Shown: positions 35,190-43,577, counted from the stretch's first letter. The stretch: DNA of 64,000 nucleotides from Polynucleobacter sp. UB-Piko-W3 (GCF_018881635.1 NZ_JACVPY010000002.1:1260525-1324524); one strand, 5' to 3'. Notes: generated from the letters alone by a model not told the origin. Numbers and translations: made by a program.

Positions 35190-36695
35190 TTAAGCCTGCA
35201 TATAACCATATCTGAGGTTGGTTCTGCCATCCCCATACTGGTCATAATTCACTTTTGCTAAGGCAACCTTATCAGTCATTAAGGCAGCTCGTTGTGCAGC
35301 AGTAAAGTTATAAAGCCGTGCAGAATTTTCGCCAAAGATTGCTCGCTTGACTGCTCCATCTGCAGCCCCCAGAGGACTAAAGCCATATTTTTTCTGCATA
35401 TCCTCAGGAATCTCTAATCTACGTAGGGCCTCAATTTGCCACTGGGGGGAGCCCGTCCAGATGGCGTCGGTACCCCAAACAACATGATCTGCCCCTAAGC
35501 CTTGAATGAGCTGACCGAGCATCGCAGCACATAGCCTTGGCTCCGCAATAGTACTTTGGGCAAAAATTTGACCTAAATCTCCATAGACATTCGTGACACC
35601 TGTTTTTTGTGGGATCTGAGCTAAATCTGTTACCCAATCAATGCGGCCAGATTGTCTAAATTGCTCCCATCCTATATCCCAGGTTCCGCCTGTATAACGA
35701 AAAGCGGAATGGTAAATAACGAAATTTAATTGAGGCCAATCTTTAGCAGCTTTCGCAACATCATCTACTTTCGCATAAGCCAATAAGTGAGGATATTGCT
35801 GCGTGATTGATGGCGGATAAAGACCTTTATGAACACAGACATTAGCTAAGCTTGGCTTAGCTTTACTCCATTTCGCTAACTTTTCATAAAAGGGATAAAG
35901 TAATTTTTCATCATCAAGACGCCAAGGATGCTTTGAAAGTTGCTTATTAGTGTTATCGCCGATGGTGTAGCCCTTAAAAGAATCTGGCTTTAGATTTTCG
36001 TGATCTGCTTCGGCCTTTTCTAACCAACCTGGCATTCCTGGCATAAAAATTGCGTGTGAAAACATTCTTTTAGTGCCGGACCCTTGATTCACTGATTCAC
36101 GCGCCTGCGCTTTCATTGCATTAGTTAAAAACCAATCTCGTGGATCCTCAGATCCAGAGCCAGAAATCAATGCCACTTTAGTATCGCTATCTAAATAGAC
36201 CTCTTTAAAGTAATTGGCAAACTTCAAGTCATCCAAGGTTTGTGGCTTACCAACTAAAGCAGGATTCCATGAGGCCTTGCCTACAGCCTCGCGAGATCTC
36301 ACAAAGCCTTCTAGCCGGGTATCGTCACGCAAGAAATGGGTATGCATATCCATAATGAACTGATCTTTTAACAAAGCAGATCTTTGATTAGCCAGCTCTG
36401 GTGTTGCAGCCTCGGCATGACTAACGCTATACATCGGGCCAAAGGTGTCATTCATTGCCAAAAAAGCTGCTGCCATTCCTGCAGCACTTTGAAAAAATCG
36501 GCGGCGAGGTATGCCTTGGTGCTTAGCAAGGGTTGTACCAATCTCTTTGATGCGATTCTCAAATTCTTTTTGCTTGGGAGTCTGCACACCAGGCAAAAAC
36601 TCATCACTTGAAATTGCTTGGGTAGGTATCGGAGAACGAAAACGGGCTTTTTCTGCTGGAATTAATCCTGCAATTTCATCAGGAGTCATCATCAT
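35190..36695 (-). CDS. Amidohydrolase family (TIM-barrel metal-dependent hydrolase)
   Basis: A 501-residue protein. A ~60-residue polar lead, then PRRRFFQSAAGMAAAFLAMN (a possible twin-arginine signal, but unusually far in), then the metal site FIMDMHTHFLRDD (HxH), FVIYHSAFRYTG and HVVWGTDAIWTGSPQWQI (terminal Asp). The family (amidohydrolase-2/ACMSD-like) includes decarboxylases and hydrolases of aromatic and carbonyl acids. Substrate unknown. It is 43 bp downstream of the Cys-rich small protein of the alternative oxidase unit. Confidence 0.85.
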   Translation of the reverse strand: MMMTPDEIAGLIPAEKARFRSPIPTQAISSDEFLPGVQTPKQKEFENRIKEIGTTLAKHQGIPRRRFFQSAAGMAAAFLAMNDTFGPMYSVSHAEAATPELANQRSALLKDQFIMDMHTHFLRDDTRLEGFVRSREAVGKASWNPALVGKPQTLDDLKFANYFKEVYLDSDTKVALISGSGSEDPRDWFLTNAMKAQARESVNQGSGTKRMFSHAIFMPGMPGWLEKAEADHENLKPDSFKGYTIGDNTNKQLSKHPWRLDDEKLLYPFYEKLAKWSKAKPSLANVCVHKGLYPPSITQQYPHLLAYAKVDDVAKAAKDWPQLNFVIYHSAFRYTGGTWDIGWEQFRQSGRIDWVTDLAQIPQKTGVTNVYGDLGQIFAQSTIAEPRLCAAMLGQLIQGLGADHVVWGTDAIWTGSPQWQIEALRRLEIPEDMQKKYGFSPLGAADGAVKRAIFGENSARLYNFTAAQRAALMTDKVALAKVNYDQYGDGRTNLRYGYMQA

Positions 36696-36738
36696 TTAAG
36701 CTTCCTATAGTCAAAAGAGAGCCTGCTTTAAACTCAAT

Positions 36739-36921
36739 TTACGAGTTAGGCTTGATCTTATCGGAGTCCTGCTTTTGGCTTTTATCGATAGCTGTTTGTA
36801 GATTCAAGCTAGGTGCGGACATTTTTTCACCGTCCCACACTTGGCCACACCAACACTCGCCTGCATCATTAATGATGCAAACACCTGAGCCACAGCAGCG
36901 CTTATCTGGAGTCTTCATCAT
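36739..36921 (-). CDS. Small Cys-rich protein next to alternative oxidase
   Basis: A 60-residue protein with six cysteines packed at the start (TPDKRCCGSGVCIINDAGEC, then WCGQVWDGEKM). The spacing suggests a metal- or Fe-S-binding knuckle. I know such short proteins as unnamed conserved proteins; no function is established. Its ATG overlaps the stop of the alternative oxidase gene by one base (TAATG), so the two are translated from one message. Confidence 0.6.
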   Translation of the reverse strand: MMKTPDKRCCGSGVCIINDAGECWCGQVWDGEKMSAPSLNLQTAIDKSQKQDSDKIKPNS

Positions 36922-37532
36922 TAAGCCTTGTCATAGTCACTAGCAAATTGATGGTTTGTATCCCGGTGGTGGGCTTCATCATTGCGAACAGCAATCACGA
37001 CATCTCGTAGAGTTGCGCTAGGTTCAAGCTTCCAGTAATCAATAGCAATTTGGGGGGCTGGAACATTCGGTATGCGCCCCTCATCAATTTCTTTTAAATA
37101 CTCGGTATAGGAATAGACTGCCTCTTCCTCAAAATAGCCGACGATACGATGGGCAGTTCTAGGAAAGAATACATAAATAATGAAAAAGAAATTCCAGAAA
37201 ATAGCCTGCGCGATCAAAACAAGGTAGCGCTCAAACCGATTGGGATTTGCAATCTCGATGAAAGTCATGAGATGCATTCTTTCATTCTCAGCCTCTGCTA
37301 AAAGTGTTCGTATCTTTGGCCCATAGCCAACCTTCATACTCCGCAGGCTTGTTAAATGAGTCCACATTCCGGCAACCATTCCGGGGACTCCTGCCACAGT
37401 TTCTAAAACAACAGCTCGGTGCCCATAGCGCTTCTTAAAAAAGGTGTCTGCAAAAAAGCGCATCCCTTTAGTAAAAAATAAGGCAACTCGATCAGAAAAT
37501 CCAAGGGGTATGTAGTGTTCAGTCTGCTTCAT
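36921..37532 (-). CDS. Alternative oxidase (cyanide-insensitive ubiquinol oxidase)
   Basis: About 203 residues. The diiron motifs of AOX are all seen: [18 protein letters not shown] (E and ExxH), [17 protein letters not shown] and [16 protein letters not shown]. Length fits compact bacterial AOX. The enzyme takes electrons directly from ubiquinol to oxygen without pumping protons, bypassing bc1 and cytochrome oxidase, and resists cyanide and NO. I start at ATG 37530-37532; a GTG three codons upstream is an alternative. The upstream region holds an NsrR-like inverted repeat. Confidence 0.93.
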   Translation of the reverse strand: MKQTEHYIPLGFSDRVALFFTKGMRFFADTFFKKRYGHRAVVLETVAGVPGMVAGMWTHLTSLRSMKVGYGPKIRTLLAEAENERMHLMTFIEIANPNRFERYLVLIAQAIFWNFFFIIYVFFPRTAHRIVGYFEEEAVYSYTEYLKEIDEGRIPNVPAPQIAIDYWKLEPSATLRDVVIAVRNDEAHHRDTNHQFASDYDKA

Positions 37533-37555
37533 ATAAATCACTTTAAATGATTCTT
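37533..37555 (-). promoter_or_regulatory. NsrR-like inverted repeat upstream of alternative oxidase
   Basis: On the minus strand AAGAATCATTTAAAGTGATT (plus TAT) forms an inverted repeat and matches a remembered proteobacterial NsrR consensus (AAGATGCATTT, then AAAATGCATCTT) at 16 of 23 positions. It overlaps the expected transcription start after a -10-like TAAAAT (37558-37563), a position suited to repression. Confidence 0.4.
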
Positions 37556-37583
37556 ACATTTTACGCCCACATGAAAATGACGC

Positions 37584-37622
37584 GCCCCTAGGCCAACCGT
37601 CCTAGAGGGGCTTAGCCTAGGG
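37584..37622. repeat. Nested inverted repeats in the AOX-SDR intergenic region
   Basis: CCCTAGGC (37586-37593) pairs perfectly with GCCTAGGG (37615-37622). GCCCCTAGG (37584-37592) can instead pair with CCTA-ga-GGGGC (37601-37611). The two hairpins exclude each other. They lie between divergent alternative oxidase and SDR genes. Confidence 0.6.
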
Positions 37623-37732
37623 AAATCATGGTAATCACAATAAAGCAGCCCTAAAAAGCCAAATCAGTCCCTATTGAGCAGGTTTAAGACTTCTTCACTA
37701 AACTGAATGAAAGCGACATTATTTAAGGCACC

Positions 37733-38428
37733 TTGAAACTGCTTCCAAACCCTTTTTCTGCCCTCATTATTGGCTCCTCTGGAACCATTGGCACGGCGTT
37801 TATGGAGCTACTTAAAAACAACCCCCAATGCTCAAATGTCTTGGGTATTCATCGTCATTCAGAACATAGCATTGATTACCAAGATCCAGAGTCTATAGAA
37901 TCTTGTGCCACAGCATTCTCTCAGGAAGCACCTTTTCAACTCATCATTAATACGATTGGAGTCCTGCACACCAACCACTCGATGCCTGAAAAGAAGCTAG
38001 ACGATCTGAATACTGAACAACTAGAAGAGCTGATGAAGATCAACGCTATTGGTCCAGCACTCACCGTTAGGCACTTCTCTAAATTACTGGATCCCAAACA
38101 TAGCATCATGGTTAACCTGTCGGCTAAAGTTGGCAGCATTGAAGATAACCGCCTTGGTGGTTGGTATAGCTACCGAGCTTCGAAGGCCGCGCTCAATATG
38201 CTGATCAAAACAGCGTCTATTGAATGGGCGCGTACCAAACCGAACACTGCTCTGATCGCAATGCATCCTGGTACCGTGAACTCAAGACTCTCAAAACCAT
38301 TTCGCGGCGAGCAGATTGGTAGGCCTGCGCACGATGCAGTGGCAGATATGTTTCGAGTGATTGAAAGTCTCAAGAAAGAAGATTCAGGAAGCTTTCTTTC
38401 TTACTCAGGCGAAAGATTGCCCTGGTAA
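37733..38428 (+). CDS. Short-chain dehydrogenase/reductase (SDR) family protein
   Basis: A 231-residue protein. It has the nucleotide motif IIGSSGTIGTAFMELL, IINTIGVLHTN, VNLSAKVGSIEDN and the active site SYRASKAALNMLIKTASIEW (YxxxK), then MHPGTVNSRLSKPF, like CsgA/C-factor SDRs. The start is TTG at 37733 with TAAGG upstream; no ATG suits the dinucleotide motif. Substrate unknown. It is divergent from alternative oxidase and convergent with the DUF2256 gene. Confidence 0.85.
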   Translation: MKLLPNPFSALIIGSSGTIGTAFMELLKNNPQCSNVLGIHRHSEHSIDYQDPESIESCATAFSQEAPFQLIINTIGVLHTNHSMPEKKLDDLNTEQLEELMKINAIGPALTVRHFSKLLDPKHSIMVNLSAKVGSIEDNRLGGWYSYRASKAALNMLIKTASIEWARTKPNTALIAMHPGTVNSRLSKPFRGEQIGRPAHDAVADMFRVIESLKKEDSGSFLSYSGERLPW

Positions 38429-38436
38429 AAGCAAAT

Positions 38437-38470
38437 CGCTGATTAAGGTCTACGCCTTAGGCGCTTTTTT
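38437..38470 (+). terminator. Possible terminator after the SDR gene
   Basis: TTAAGG / CCTTAG plus an outer CGC/GCG form an imperfect stem followed by CTTTTTT. It overlaps the 3' end of the minus-strand DUF2256 gene. The stem is weak. Confidence 0.4.
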
Positions 38471-38605
38471 CCTACAAGCGTCTGAACAGTATTTAACAAA
38501 CTCCCAATTTTTGGCCCAAGACTTTCTCCAGATCATCTCTTTTTTGCAGACAACGCAAATTTTGTTTGGTAGATAACTTTTATTGCCCTTAAAGGAAGTA
38601 CTCAT
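38450..38605 (-). CDS. DUF2256 domain-containing small zinc-ribbon-like protein
   Basis: A 51-residue protein, easily missed because of its size. It reads LPNKICVVCKKEMIWRKSWA, then KNWEFVKYCSDACRKK, the exact DUF2256 pattern with two CxxC-type knuckles. The ATG at 38603-38605 lies 8 bp after the stop of the photolyase gene. DUF2256 is often found next to or near cryptochrome/photolyase-like genes, as here. Molecular role unknown; a zinc ribbon that helps the photolyase is possible. Confidence 0.85.
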   Translation of the reverse strand: MSTSFKGNKSYLPNKICVVCKKEMIWRKSWAKNWEFVKYCSDACRKKAPKA

Positions 38606-38613
38606 ATCAATCC

Positions 38614-40149
38614 CTAGAGATCATTGAGATGATTGAGGAGGTGATCGGCATGCCCCACGATCGACTCTTGATCCTCATCGCTAATTCTCTTGAGATTGGC
38701 AGTCATCAGCTTTGTACGTGGACTGGATTCAAACTGACTGCGATGCTTAATTAAAAAATTCCAATACAAGGTTGTTACAGGGCAAGCAGTCTCTCCAAAT
38801 CGAATATCTGGCTTGTACTGACACGAGCTGCAATAATTACTCATGCGCTTGATATAGGCGCCACTAGCAATATAGGGCTTACTAGTGAAGCGTCCACCAT
38901 TTGCAAACAAAGCCATGCCAGCGGTATTGGGAAGCTCCACCCACTCAATCGCATCGACATAAATTGCCAAGTACCAATCACAGACTTCTGATGGCAAGAT
39001 CTCGGCTAGTAGAGCAAAGTTGCCGGTCACCATGAGGCGCTGAATGTGATGGGCATAGCCATACTGCAGCGTTTGGCCGATCGCATCTTTCATGCAGGCC
39101 ATATTAGTTTGACCTGTCCAATACCATTGAGGCAAGGGTCTTTGATGGTTGTAATAATTATCTTGAGCCATCTTGGGCATATCTAAGTAATACATGCCTC
39201 TTACAAATTCTCGCCAGCCTAATATTTGACGAATAAACCCTTCAACCGTAGAAAGATCTAAGGAGTATTTTTTCCAGGCCCGTAAAACAGCAGCAATCAC
39301 TTCTCTTGGATTAAGCAACTTCAGATTAAGCGAGCTCGACAAAATAGAATGCCAGCCAAACGGGGTATCAGTCCACATCGCATCCTGAAATACCCCAAAG
39401 TTTCTTAAGCGATATTCCACAAAATAGTCTAGCGCTCCTAGAGCTTGGGCTCGAGTTACTGGCCACCGAAAATGATCTAGTGAGCCAGGGTGATTTGGAT
39501 AGGTAGCGTTAACAAACTCAAGAACCTCTTTGGTAACTGCATCTGGCTCAAATAAAACGGGGGCCTCAATGATGCCAGGGCCTTTTTTTGAATAGGGCTT
39601 ACGATTATCTTGATCAAAATTCCACTGCCCACCCTCAGGGTTTCCTTCAGAATTAACCAGAATATTGTGGCGCTTACGCATTAGGCGATAAAAGTACTCT
39701 AGCCGTAATTCTTTTTTATCAGCCACCCATTCAACAAATTCTTGATGCGAGCAATAAAAGTGATCGTCCTCACGCATCTCCAGCCTAAGCGATAGCTCTC
39801 TTGCTAATGCTTCTATCTGCTGCTTTAAGCGCCATTCGCCTGGCTCAACGCAGATAAGGTTTGTAATCCCGCCTTGGATCATTTTTTCTTTTAAGGTCTC
39901 TACGATTGACAGAGGCGAGCTTTGAATATAAGTCAGGGGGTAATTAAGCTTTTTTAACTGAGCAGCAAAGTGCCGCATTGCAGATAAAAACAGAGCAATC
40001 TTGGCTTTATGGGACCAAACATATTGCGCCTCTGATATTGACTCAATCATGACTATTTCATCAGTTTTGAAATCAAAATCTCTGAGGGCGGCCCCTTTTA
40101 AATCGAGCTGATCTCCCAGAATCAGCACTAAGCGTTTAATAGACTTCAT
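38614..40149 (-). CDS. Cryptochrome/photolyase family protein, Fe-S bacterial (FeS-BCP/PhrB-like)
   Basis: A 511-residue photolyase-related protein. The N-terminus KSIKRLVLILGDQLDLKGAA matches the FeS-BCP antenna domain; the FAD domain holds LGWREFVRGMYYLDMPKMAQ, YGYAHHIQRLMVTGNFALL and IYVDAIEWVELPNTAGMALF. Four cysteines at 352, 440, 443 and 456 have the same spacing as the 4Fe-4S ligands known from Agrobacterium PhrB. These enzymes repair (6-4) photoproducts with light. The start overlaps the TIGR03643 gene by 4 bp. Confidence 0.92.
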   Translation of the reverse strand: MKSIKRLVLILGDQLDLKGAALRDFDFKTDEIVMIESISEAQYVWSHKAKIALFLSAMRHFAAQLKKLNYPLTYIQSSPLSIVETLKEKMIQGGITNLICVEPGEWRLKQQIEALARELSLRLEMREDDHFYCSHQEFVEWVADKKELRLEYFYRLMRKRHNILVNSEGNPEGGQWNFDQDNRKPYSKKGPGIIEAPVLFEPDAVTKEVLEFVNATYPNHPGSLDHFRWPVTRAQALGALDYFVEYRLRNFGVFQDAMWTDTPFGWHSILSSSLNLKLLNPREVIAAVLRAWKKYSLDLSTVEGFIRQILGWREFVRGMYYLDMPKMAQDNYYNHQRPLPQWYWTGQTNMACMKDAIGQTLQYGYAHHIQRLMVTGNFALLAEILPSEVCDWYLAIYVDAIEWVELPNTAGMALFANGGRFTSKPYIASGAYIKRMSNYCSSCQYKPDIRFGETACPVTTLYWNFLIKHRSQFESSPRTKLMTANLKRISDEDQESIVGHADHLLNHLNDL

Positions 40150-40418
40150 TTATTTTTATACTGCGTTGGGCAATAGGCGCGATCAACTAACTTACTTCGA
40201 AGCGCAACGTGCTTTGTAGCCCTTCCAGTAACGCGCTTACGCCATAACTCAAAAGAGCCTCGCTTAAGTTCATGGCGCATCAATTGAATGACTTGTGGTT
40301 CAGATAGGCCGAATGATTTCTCAATTGCATCAAATGGGGTCCGATCTTCCCAGGCCATCTCAATCAGGCGAGATATATCAGATTCAGAAAGGATTTTTGA
40401 TGAGAATTTTGCCACCAT
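40146..40418 (-). CDS. TIGR03643/DUF2805 family protein
   Basis: A 90-residue basic protein. It shows LSESDISRLIEMAWEDRTPF, DAIEKSFGLSEPQVIQLMR, RGSFELWRKRVTGRATKHV and a final YCPTQYKNK, matching TIGR03643. A helix-turn-helix-like part (AIEKSFGLSEPQVIQLMR) suggests nucleic-acid binding, not proven. It heads the minus-strand unit TIGR03643-photolyase-DUF2256, with a 4-bp overlap to the photolyase gene, so a role in light-dependent repair is likely. Confidence 0.87.
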   Translation of the reverse strand: MVAKFSSKILSESDISRLIEMAWEDRTPFDAIEKSFGLSEPQVIQLMRHELKRGSFELWRKRVTGRATKHVALRSKLVDRAYCPTQYKNK

Positions 40419-40475
40419 GCAAGTTTATGACTTATTTACTAAACTTGTACGACACATGAATATTTTAAAAACCAG

Positions 40476-40823
40476 ATGATTGGCAAAATTCGTAAGAAGT
40501 TGATTTCGCTTGCGCCAACACCATTCATAAAAGTGGTAGATGTGGCCTGCCCTATCTGCAACCGCCCTATCCCTGATTCCCAAAAAGATGCTCATCACCT
40601 CATACCAAAGTCCAAGGGTGGAAAAACTACCGAGTACCTACACCGCATTTGTCATCGTCAAATACATGCCCTCTTTACCGAAACTGAACTAGCCACGCAA
40701 TTTAATACTGCGGCGGCTCTTCAAGAGCATCCCGAAATGCAACGATTTATTCATTGGGTTAAATCTAAGCCCAATCACTTCTATGAAAAATCACGTAGAA
40801 GTTCTCGATTGAAAGAAATCTAA
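40476..40823 (+). CDS. HNH endonuclease family protein
   Basis: A 115-residue protein. The HNH domain shows CPICNRPIPDSQ, DAHHLIPKSKGGKTTEYLHR and ICHRQIHALFTETELATQFN, with the zinc CxxC and catalytic HH...H residues in place. Small HNH proteins of this type are common; the target is unknown. It is divergent from the photolyase unit (57-bp gap) and ends in a bidirectional terminator shared with the rpoD/tRNA transcript. Confidence 0.85.
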   Translation: MIGKIRKKLISLAPTPFIKVVDVACPICNRPIPDSQKDAHHLIPKSKGGKTTEYLHRICHRQIHALFTETELATQFNTAAALQEHPEMQRFIHWVKSKPNHFYEKSRRSSRLKEI

Positions 40824-40852
40824 CTCTTACCTAAGGCGAGTCTCTAAAGACA

Positions 40853-40880
40853 AAACCCTCACCATTTCTGATGAGGGTTT
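40853..40880. terminator. Bidirectional terminator
   Basis: AAACCCTCA / TGAGGGTTT (9 bp) with a 10-nt loop, followed by T-rich sequence on both strands. It lies between the HNH gene and the tRNA at the end of the rpoD operon. Confidence 0.8.
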
Positions 40881-40887
40881 GCTTTTC

Positions 40888-40964
40888 TGGTGGGCCCACC
40901 AGGACTTGAACCTGGGACCAAAGGATTATGAGTCCTCTGCTCTAACCAACTGAGCTATAGGCCC
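40888..40964 (-). tRNA. tRNA-Ile2 with CAU anticodon (lysidine-modified type)
   Basis: A 77-nt tRNA with encoded CCA. The acceptor GGGCCTA pairs with TGGGCCC; the D arm contains AGCTCAGTTGGTTAGAGC, the anticodon loop CTCATAA (CAT at 40928-40930) and the T arm GGTTCAAGTCC. A CAU anticodon could mean elongator Met or Ile2; the GGACTCATAATCC stem-loop and the position after rpoD favour Ile2 (TilS substrate). This needs tRNAscan-type or TilS-motif checking. It lies 14 bp after the rpoD stop and is likely cut from the same transcript. Confidence 0.9.
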
Positions 40965-40977
40965 GTTAATCTTTGGA

Positions 40978-43437
40978 TCAATCTTCCTCGAGGAAAGTCT
41001 TGAGCTTGTCGCTACGGCTTGGATGACGCATTTTTCTCAAGGCCTTCGCTTCAATCTGACGTATACGCTCACGCGTTACATCAAACTGTTTGCCTACTTC
41101 TTCGAGAGTATGGTCTGTACTCATCTCCACACCAAAGCGCATACGCAATACTTTTGCTTCACGTGGTGTTAATGAATCCAGAACATCTTTGACAACGTCA
41201 CGCATAGATTCATGCAGAGCTGCTTCGGCTGGAGCCAAGGTATTGCCATCCTCAATGAAGTCGCCCAAATGAGAATCTTCATCATCGCCAATTGGAGTCT
41301 CCATCGAGATTGGCTCTTTAGCAATCTTCATGATCTTACGAATCTTGTCTTCCGGAATCTCCATCTTGAGCGCCAGGGTTGCAGCATCTGGCTCATGGCC
41401 AGTTTCTTGCAAGATCTGACGGCTGATACGATTCATCTTATTGATCGTCTCAATCATGTGCACTGGAATACGGATGGTTCTTGCTTGGTCAGCAATAGAG
41501 CGGGTAATTGCTTGACGAATCCACCATGTTGCATAAGTAGAGAACTTATAGCCACGACGGTATTCAAACTTATCTACCGCTTTCATCAAGCCAATATTAC
41601 CTTCTTGAATCAAGTCCAAGAACTGCAGACCACGGTTGGTATATTTCTTGGCAATGGAGATTACTAGACGTAAGTTAGCTACCGTCATCTCACGCTTAGC
41701 CTCACGGGTACGCTTCTCACCTGCAGTCATCTGCTTATTCACTTCTTTTAACTCTGGCAGCGGAATGACTACGCGGGTCTGAATATCAATCAACTTCTGT
41801 TGAAGTTCCTGAATGGCAGGCACGTTACGTTGTAAAAGTGGGCCGTAGGGCTTGTTCTCTTTGAGAAGCTTATCAGTCCAGGTTAGATTCATTGCCATCT
41901 TCGGGAAGTCTTTTAATACTTCACCACGATTGACACCAATCTTATCTACTAACAAACTCACAATGCCGCGCTCTAGCTTCCATACTTGGTCAACCTGAGA
42001 GCGCATAGTGTCACATAACTTCTCAACACTTTTCGCTGTTAAGCGGAAACCTAATAACTCGCCACGAATGAGATCTTGCGCCTTGATATAAGCAGGACAG
42101 TTATAACCATCCTTATCAAAAGCACGACGCATTTTGTCGGCTTGCGTGCGAACGATGGCAAATTTCTCGAGGGAGATTTGTTTTAACTCTTCGAGCTGTT
42201 TAGCATTGGCTGCTGCAGCGGCAGCACCTCCGCCGCCACCTTCATCATCACCTTCATCTTCCTCAGCATTAGGATCAATCTCTGGCTCTTCGGGCCCCAA
42301 CTTAATATCTTCAGCATTTGGATCTACCAAGCCATCCACAAACTGATCAATCTCGATCTCGCCAGTAGTAATCTTGTCCACGTTACTCAAGATTTCACTA
42401 ATAGTGACTGGGCAGGCAGCTAAGGCCATCACCATATCTTTGAGGCCAGCCTCAATCTTCTTCGCAATCACAATCTCGCCTTCGCGAGTCAGAAGGTCTA
42501 CAGTACCCATCTCACGCATATACATACGGACTGGATCGGTAGTGCGGCCAAATTCTGAATCAACTGTAGAGAGAGCTGCTTCAGCCTTTTCTTCAGCCTC
42601 TTCTTCAGAAGCTGCAGCTTCCGTGTTGTCAGACAGAATTAATGTTTCTGCGTCAGGAGCCTGCTCATAAACAGTAATACCAATATCGTTCAATAAGCTG
42701 ATCAAGGTTTCTAATGCATCAGCATCAGACAACTCATCAGACATCACGTCATTCATTTCACCATGGGTTAAATAACCCTTGGACATACCCATCTTGATCA
42801 AGGTCTTCAAACGAGCGCGGCGTAACTCCTGTTGCTCTTCGGTGCCTAATTGCTGAGCTGCGAATTCTTTTAAGAGTGCTTTCTCTTTTGCTTTGCGCTC
42901 ACGTGCTTTTTGACGATCCGTTAAAACTGGCTCAGCGCCATCAGAAGGAGCTTCTACTTTAGCCTTGCGACCGCGCTTTTTCTCTTCCTCAACTACTGGG
43001 GCAGTAACTTCGGCTGCCTTTGCTTTTTTACCTTTAATTTCTTCAGCCTTTGCTACTGCAGAAGCTTTCACTTTTTTTACTGGCTCGGGCTTGGCGGCTT
43101 TAACTTTAGTAGACGCTGTTTTAGCAGCAGCCTTCAGTGGTTTTGCTGGGGCCTTCACCGCCTTCACAGGCTTCGCTTTTTTAGCCACTGGTTTAGTAGC
43201 AGCTTTTGCTTTTGAAGCAGGCTTCGCTTTTTTAGCTGCCGGCTTAGCAATTGCTTTTGCTTTTGAAGCAGGCTTGGCAGCAACCTTCACTGGTTTAGCT
43301 GGAGCTTTCGCTTTCTTGGCTACTGGTTTAGCAGCAGCCTTTGCTTTTGGCTTAGCGGCGGCCTTCACTGGTTTAGCTGAAGCTTTCGCTTTCTTGGCTA
43401 CTGGTTTAGCTGGTTTTTTGGTCTTGGTATTAGGCAT
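40978..43437 (-). CDS. rpoD: RNA polymerase primary sigma factor RpoD (sigma-70) with basic N-terminal extension
   Basis: An 819-residue sigma factor. Region 1.1 lies around [20 protein letters not shown]; region 2 around [20 protein letters not shown] and [20 protein letters not shown]; region 4.2 is [20 protein letters not shown]. Before region 1.1 lies a ~165-residue Ala/Lys/Pro-rich tract (repeats of [10 protein letters not shown] type), and an acidic, Gly/Ala-rich insert lies between 1.2 and the rest ([12 protein letters not shown]). E. coli RpoD has 613 residues, so most of the extra length is this tail. It closes the rpsU-yqeY-dnaG-rpoD operon. Confidence 0.96.
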   Translation of the reverse strand: MPNTKTKKPAKPVAKKAKASAKPVKAAAKPKAKAAAKPVAKKAKAPAKPVKVAAKPASKAKAIAKPAAKKAKPASKAKAATKPVAKKAKPVKAVKAPAKPLKAAAKTASTKVKAAKPEPVKKVKASAVAKAEEIKGKKAKAAEVTAPVVEEEKKRGRKAKVEAPSDGAEPVLTDRQKARERKAKEKALLKEFAAQQLGTEEQQELRRARLKTLIKMGMSKGYLTHGEMNDVMSDELSDADALETLISLLNDIGITVYEQAPDAETLILSDNTEAAASEEEAEEKAEAALSTVDSEFGRTTDPVRMYMREMGTVDLLTREGEIVIAKKIEAGLKDMVMALAACPVTISEILSNVDKITTGEIEIDQFVDGLVDPNAEDIKLGPEEPEIDPNAEEDEGDDEGGGGGAAAAAANAKQLEELKQISLEKFAIVRTQADKMRRAFDKDGYNCPAYIKAQDLIRGELLGFRLTAKSVEKLCDTMRSQVDQVWKLERGIVSLLVDKIGVNRGEVLKDFPKMAMNLTWTDKLLKENKPYGPLLQRNVPAIQELQQKLIDIQTRVVIPLPELKEVNKQMTAGEKRTREAKREMTVANLRLVISIAKKYTNRGLQFLDLIQEGNIGLMKAVDKFEYRRGYKFSTYATWWIRQAITRSIADQARTIRIPVHMIETINKMNRISRQILQETGHEPDAATLALKMEIPEDKIRKIMKIAKEPISMETPIGDDEDSHLGDFIEDGNTLAPAEAALHESMRDVVKDVLDSLTPREAKVLRMRFGVEMSTDHTLEEVGKQFDVTRERIRQIEAKALRKMRHPSRSDKLKTFLEED
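43080..43437 (-). repeat. Degenerate direct repeats encoding the Lys/Ala/Pro-rich RpoD tail
   Basis: Within rpoD the first ~120 codons are built of repeated units (for example GCTTTCGCTTTCTTGGCTAC at two sites near 43302 and 43382, and GCTTTTGAAGCAGGCTT at two sites near 43213 and 43260), encoding [19 protein letters not shown] motifs. It looks like slippage-prone repeat expansion. Confidence 0.75.
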
Positions 43438-43571
43438 TTATTAGCACTTACTCACATTACTGTTATTGATATCGACTGATTAAGTACAGCCCCGTAGTCC
43501 ACTTGCCCAAAATTTCATCAAAATAAAGCGCAAGTAGCTGAATTAATTCATTTTTTTCTTGGGAACAGAGG

Positions 43572-43577
43572 ATTATA
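43572..43577 (-). promoter_or_regulatory. Possible internal promoter for rpoD (-10 TATAAT)
   Basis: A perfect -10 TATAAT is present on the minus strand in the 223-bp dnaG-rpoD gap, about 135 bp before the rpoD ATG. A convincing -35 is not seen. An internal rpoD promoter is known in other bacteria. Confidence 0.4.

Noticed and set aside
38361-38576. Plus-strand open frame opposite DUF2256
   Set aside because: The minus strand encodes a recognisable DUF2256 protein; the plus frame has no matching features.
43080-43437. Repeats in rpoD considered as a CRISPR array
   Set aside because: Units vary in length and sequence, have no spacers and are in frame with a protein; no cas genes are nearby.
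42965-43444. Long plus-strand open frame opposite the rpoD tail
   Set aside because: It is a mirror of the Lys/Ala-rich repeats; its Ala/Phe-rich protein has no family features and no ribosome site.
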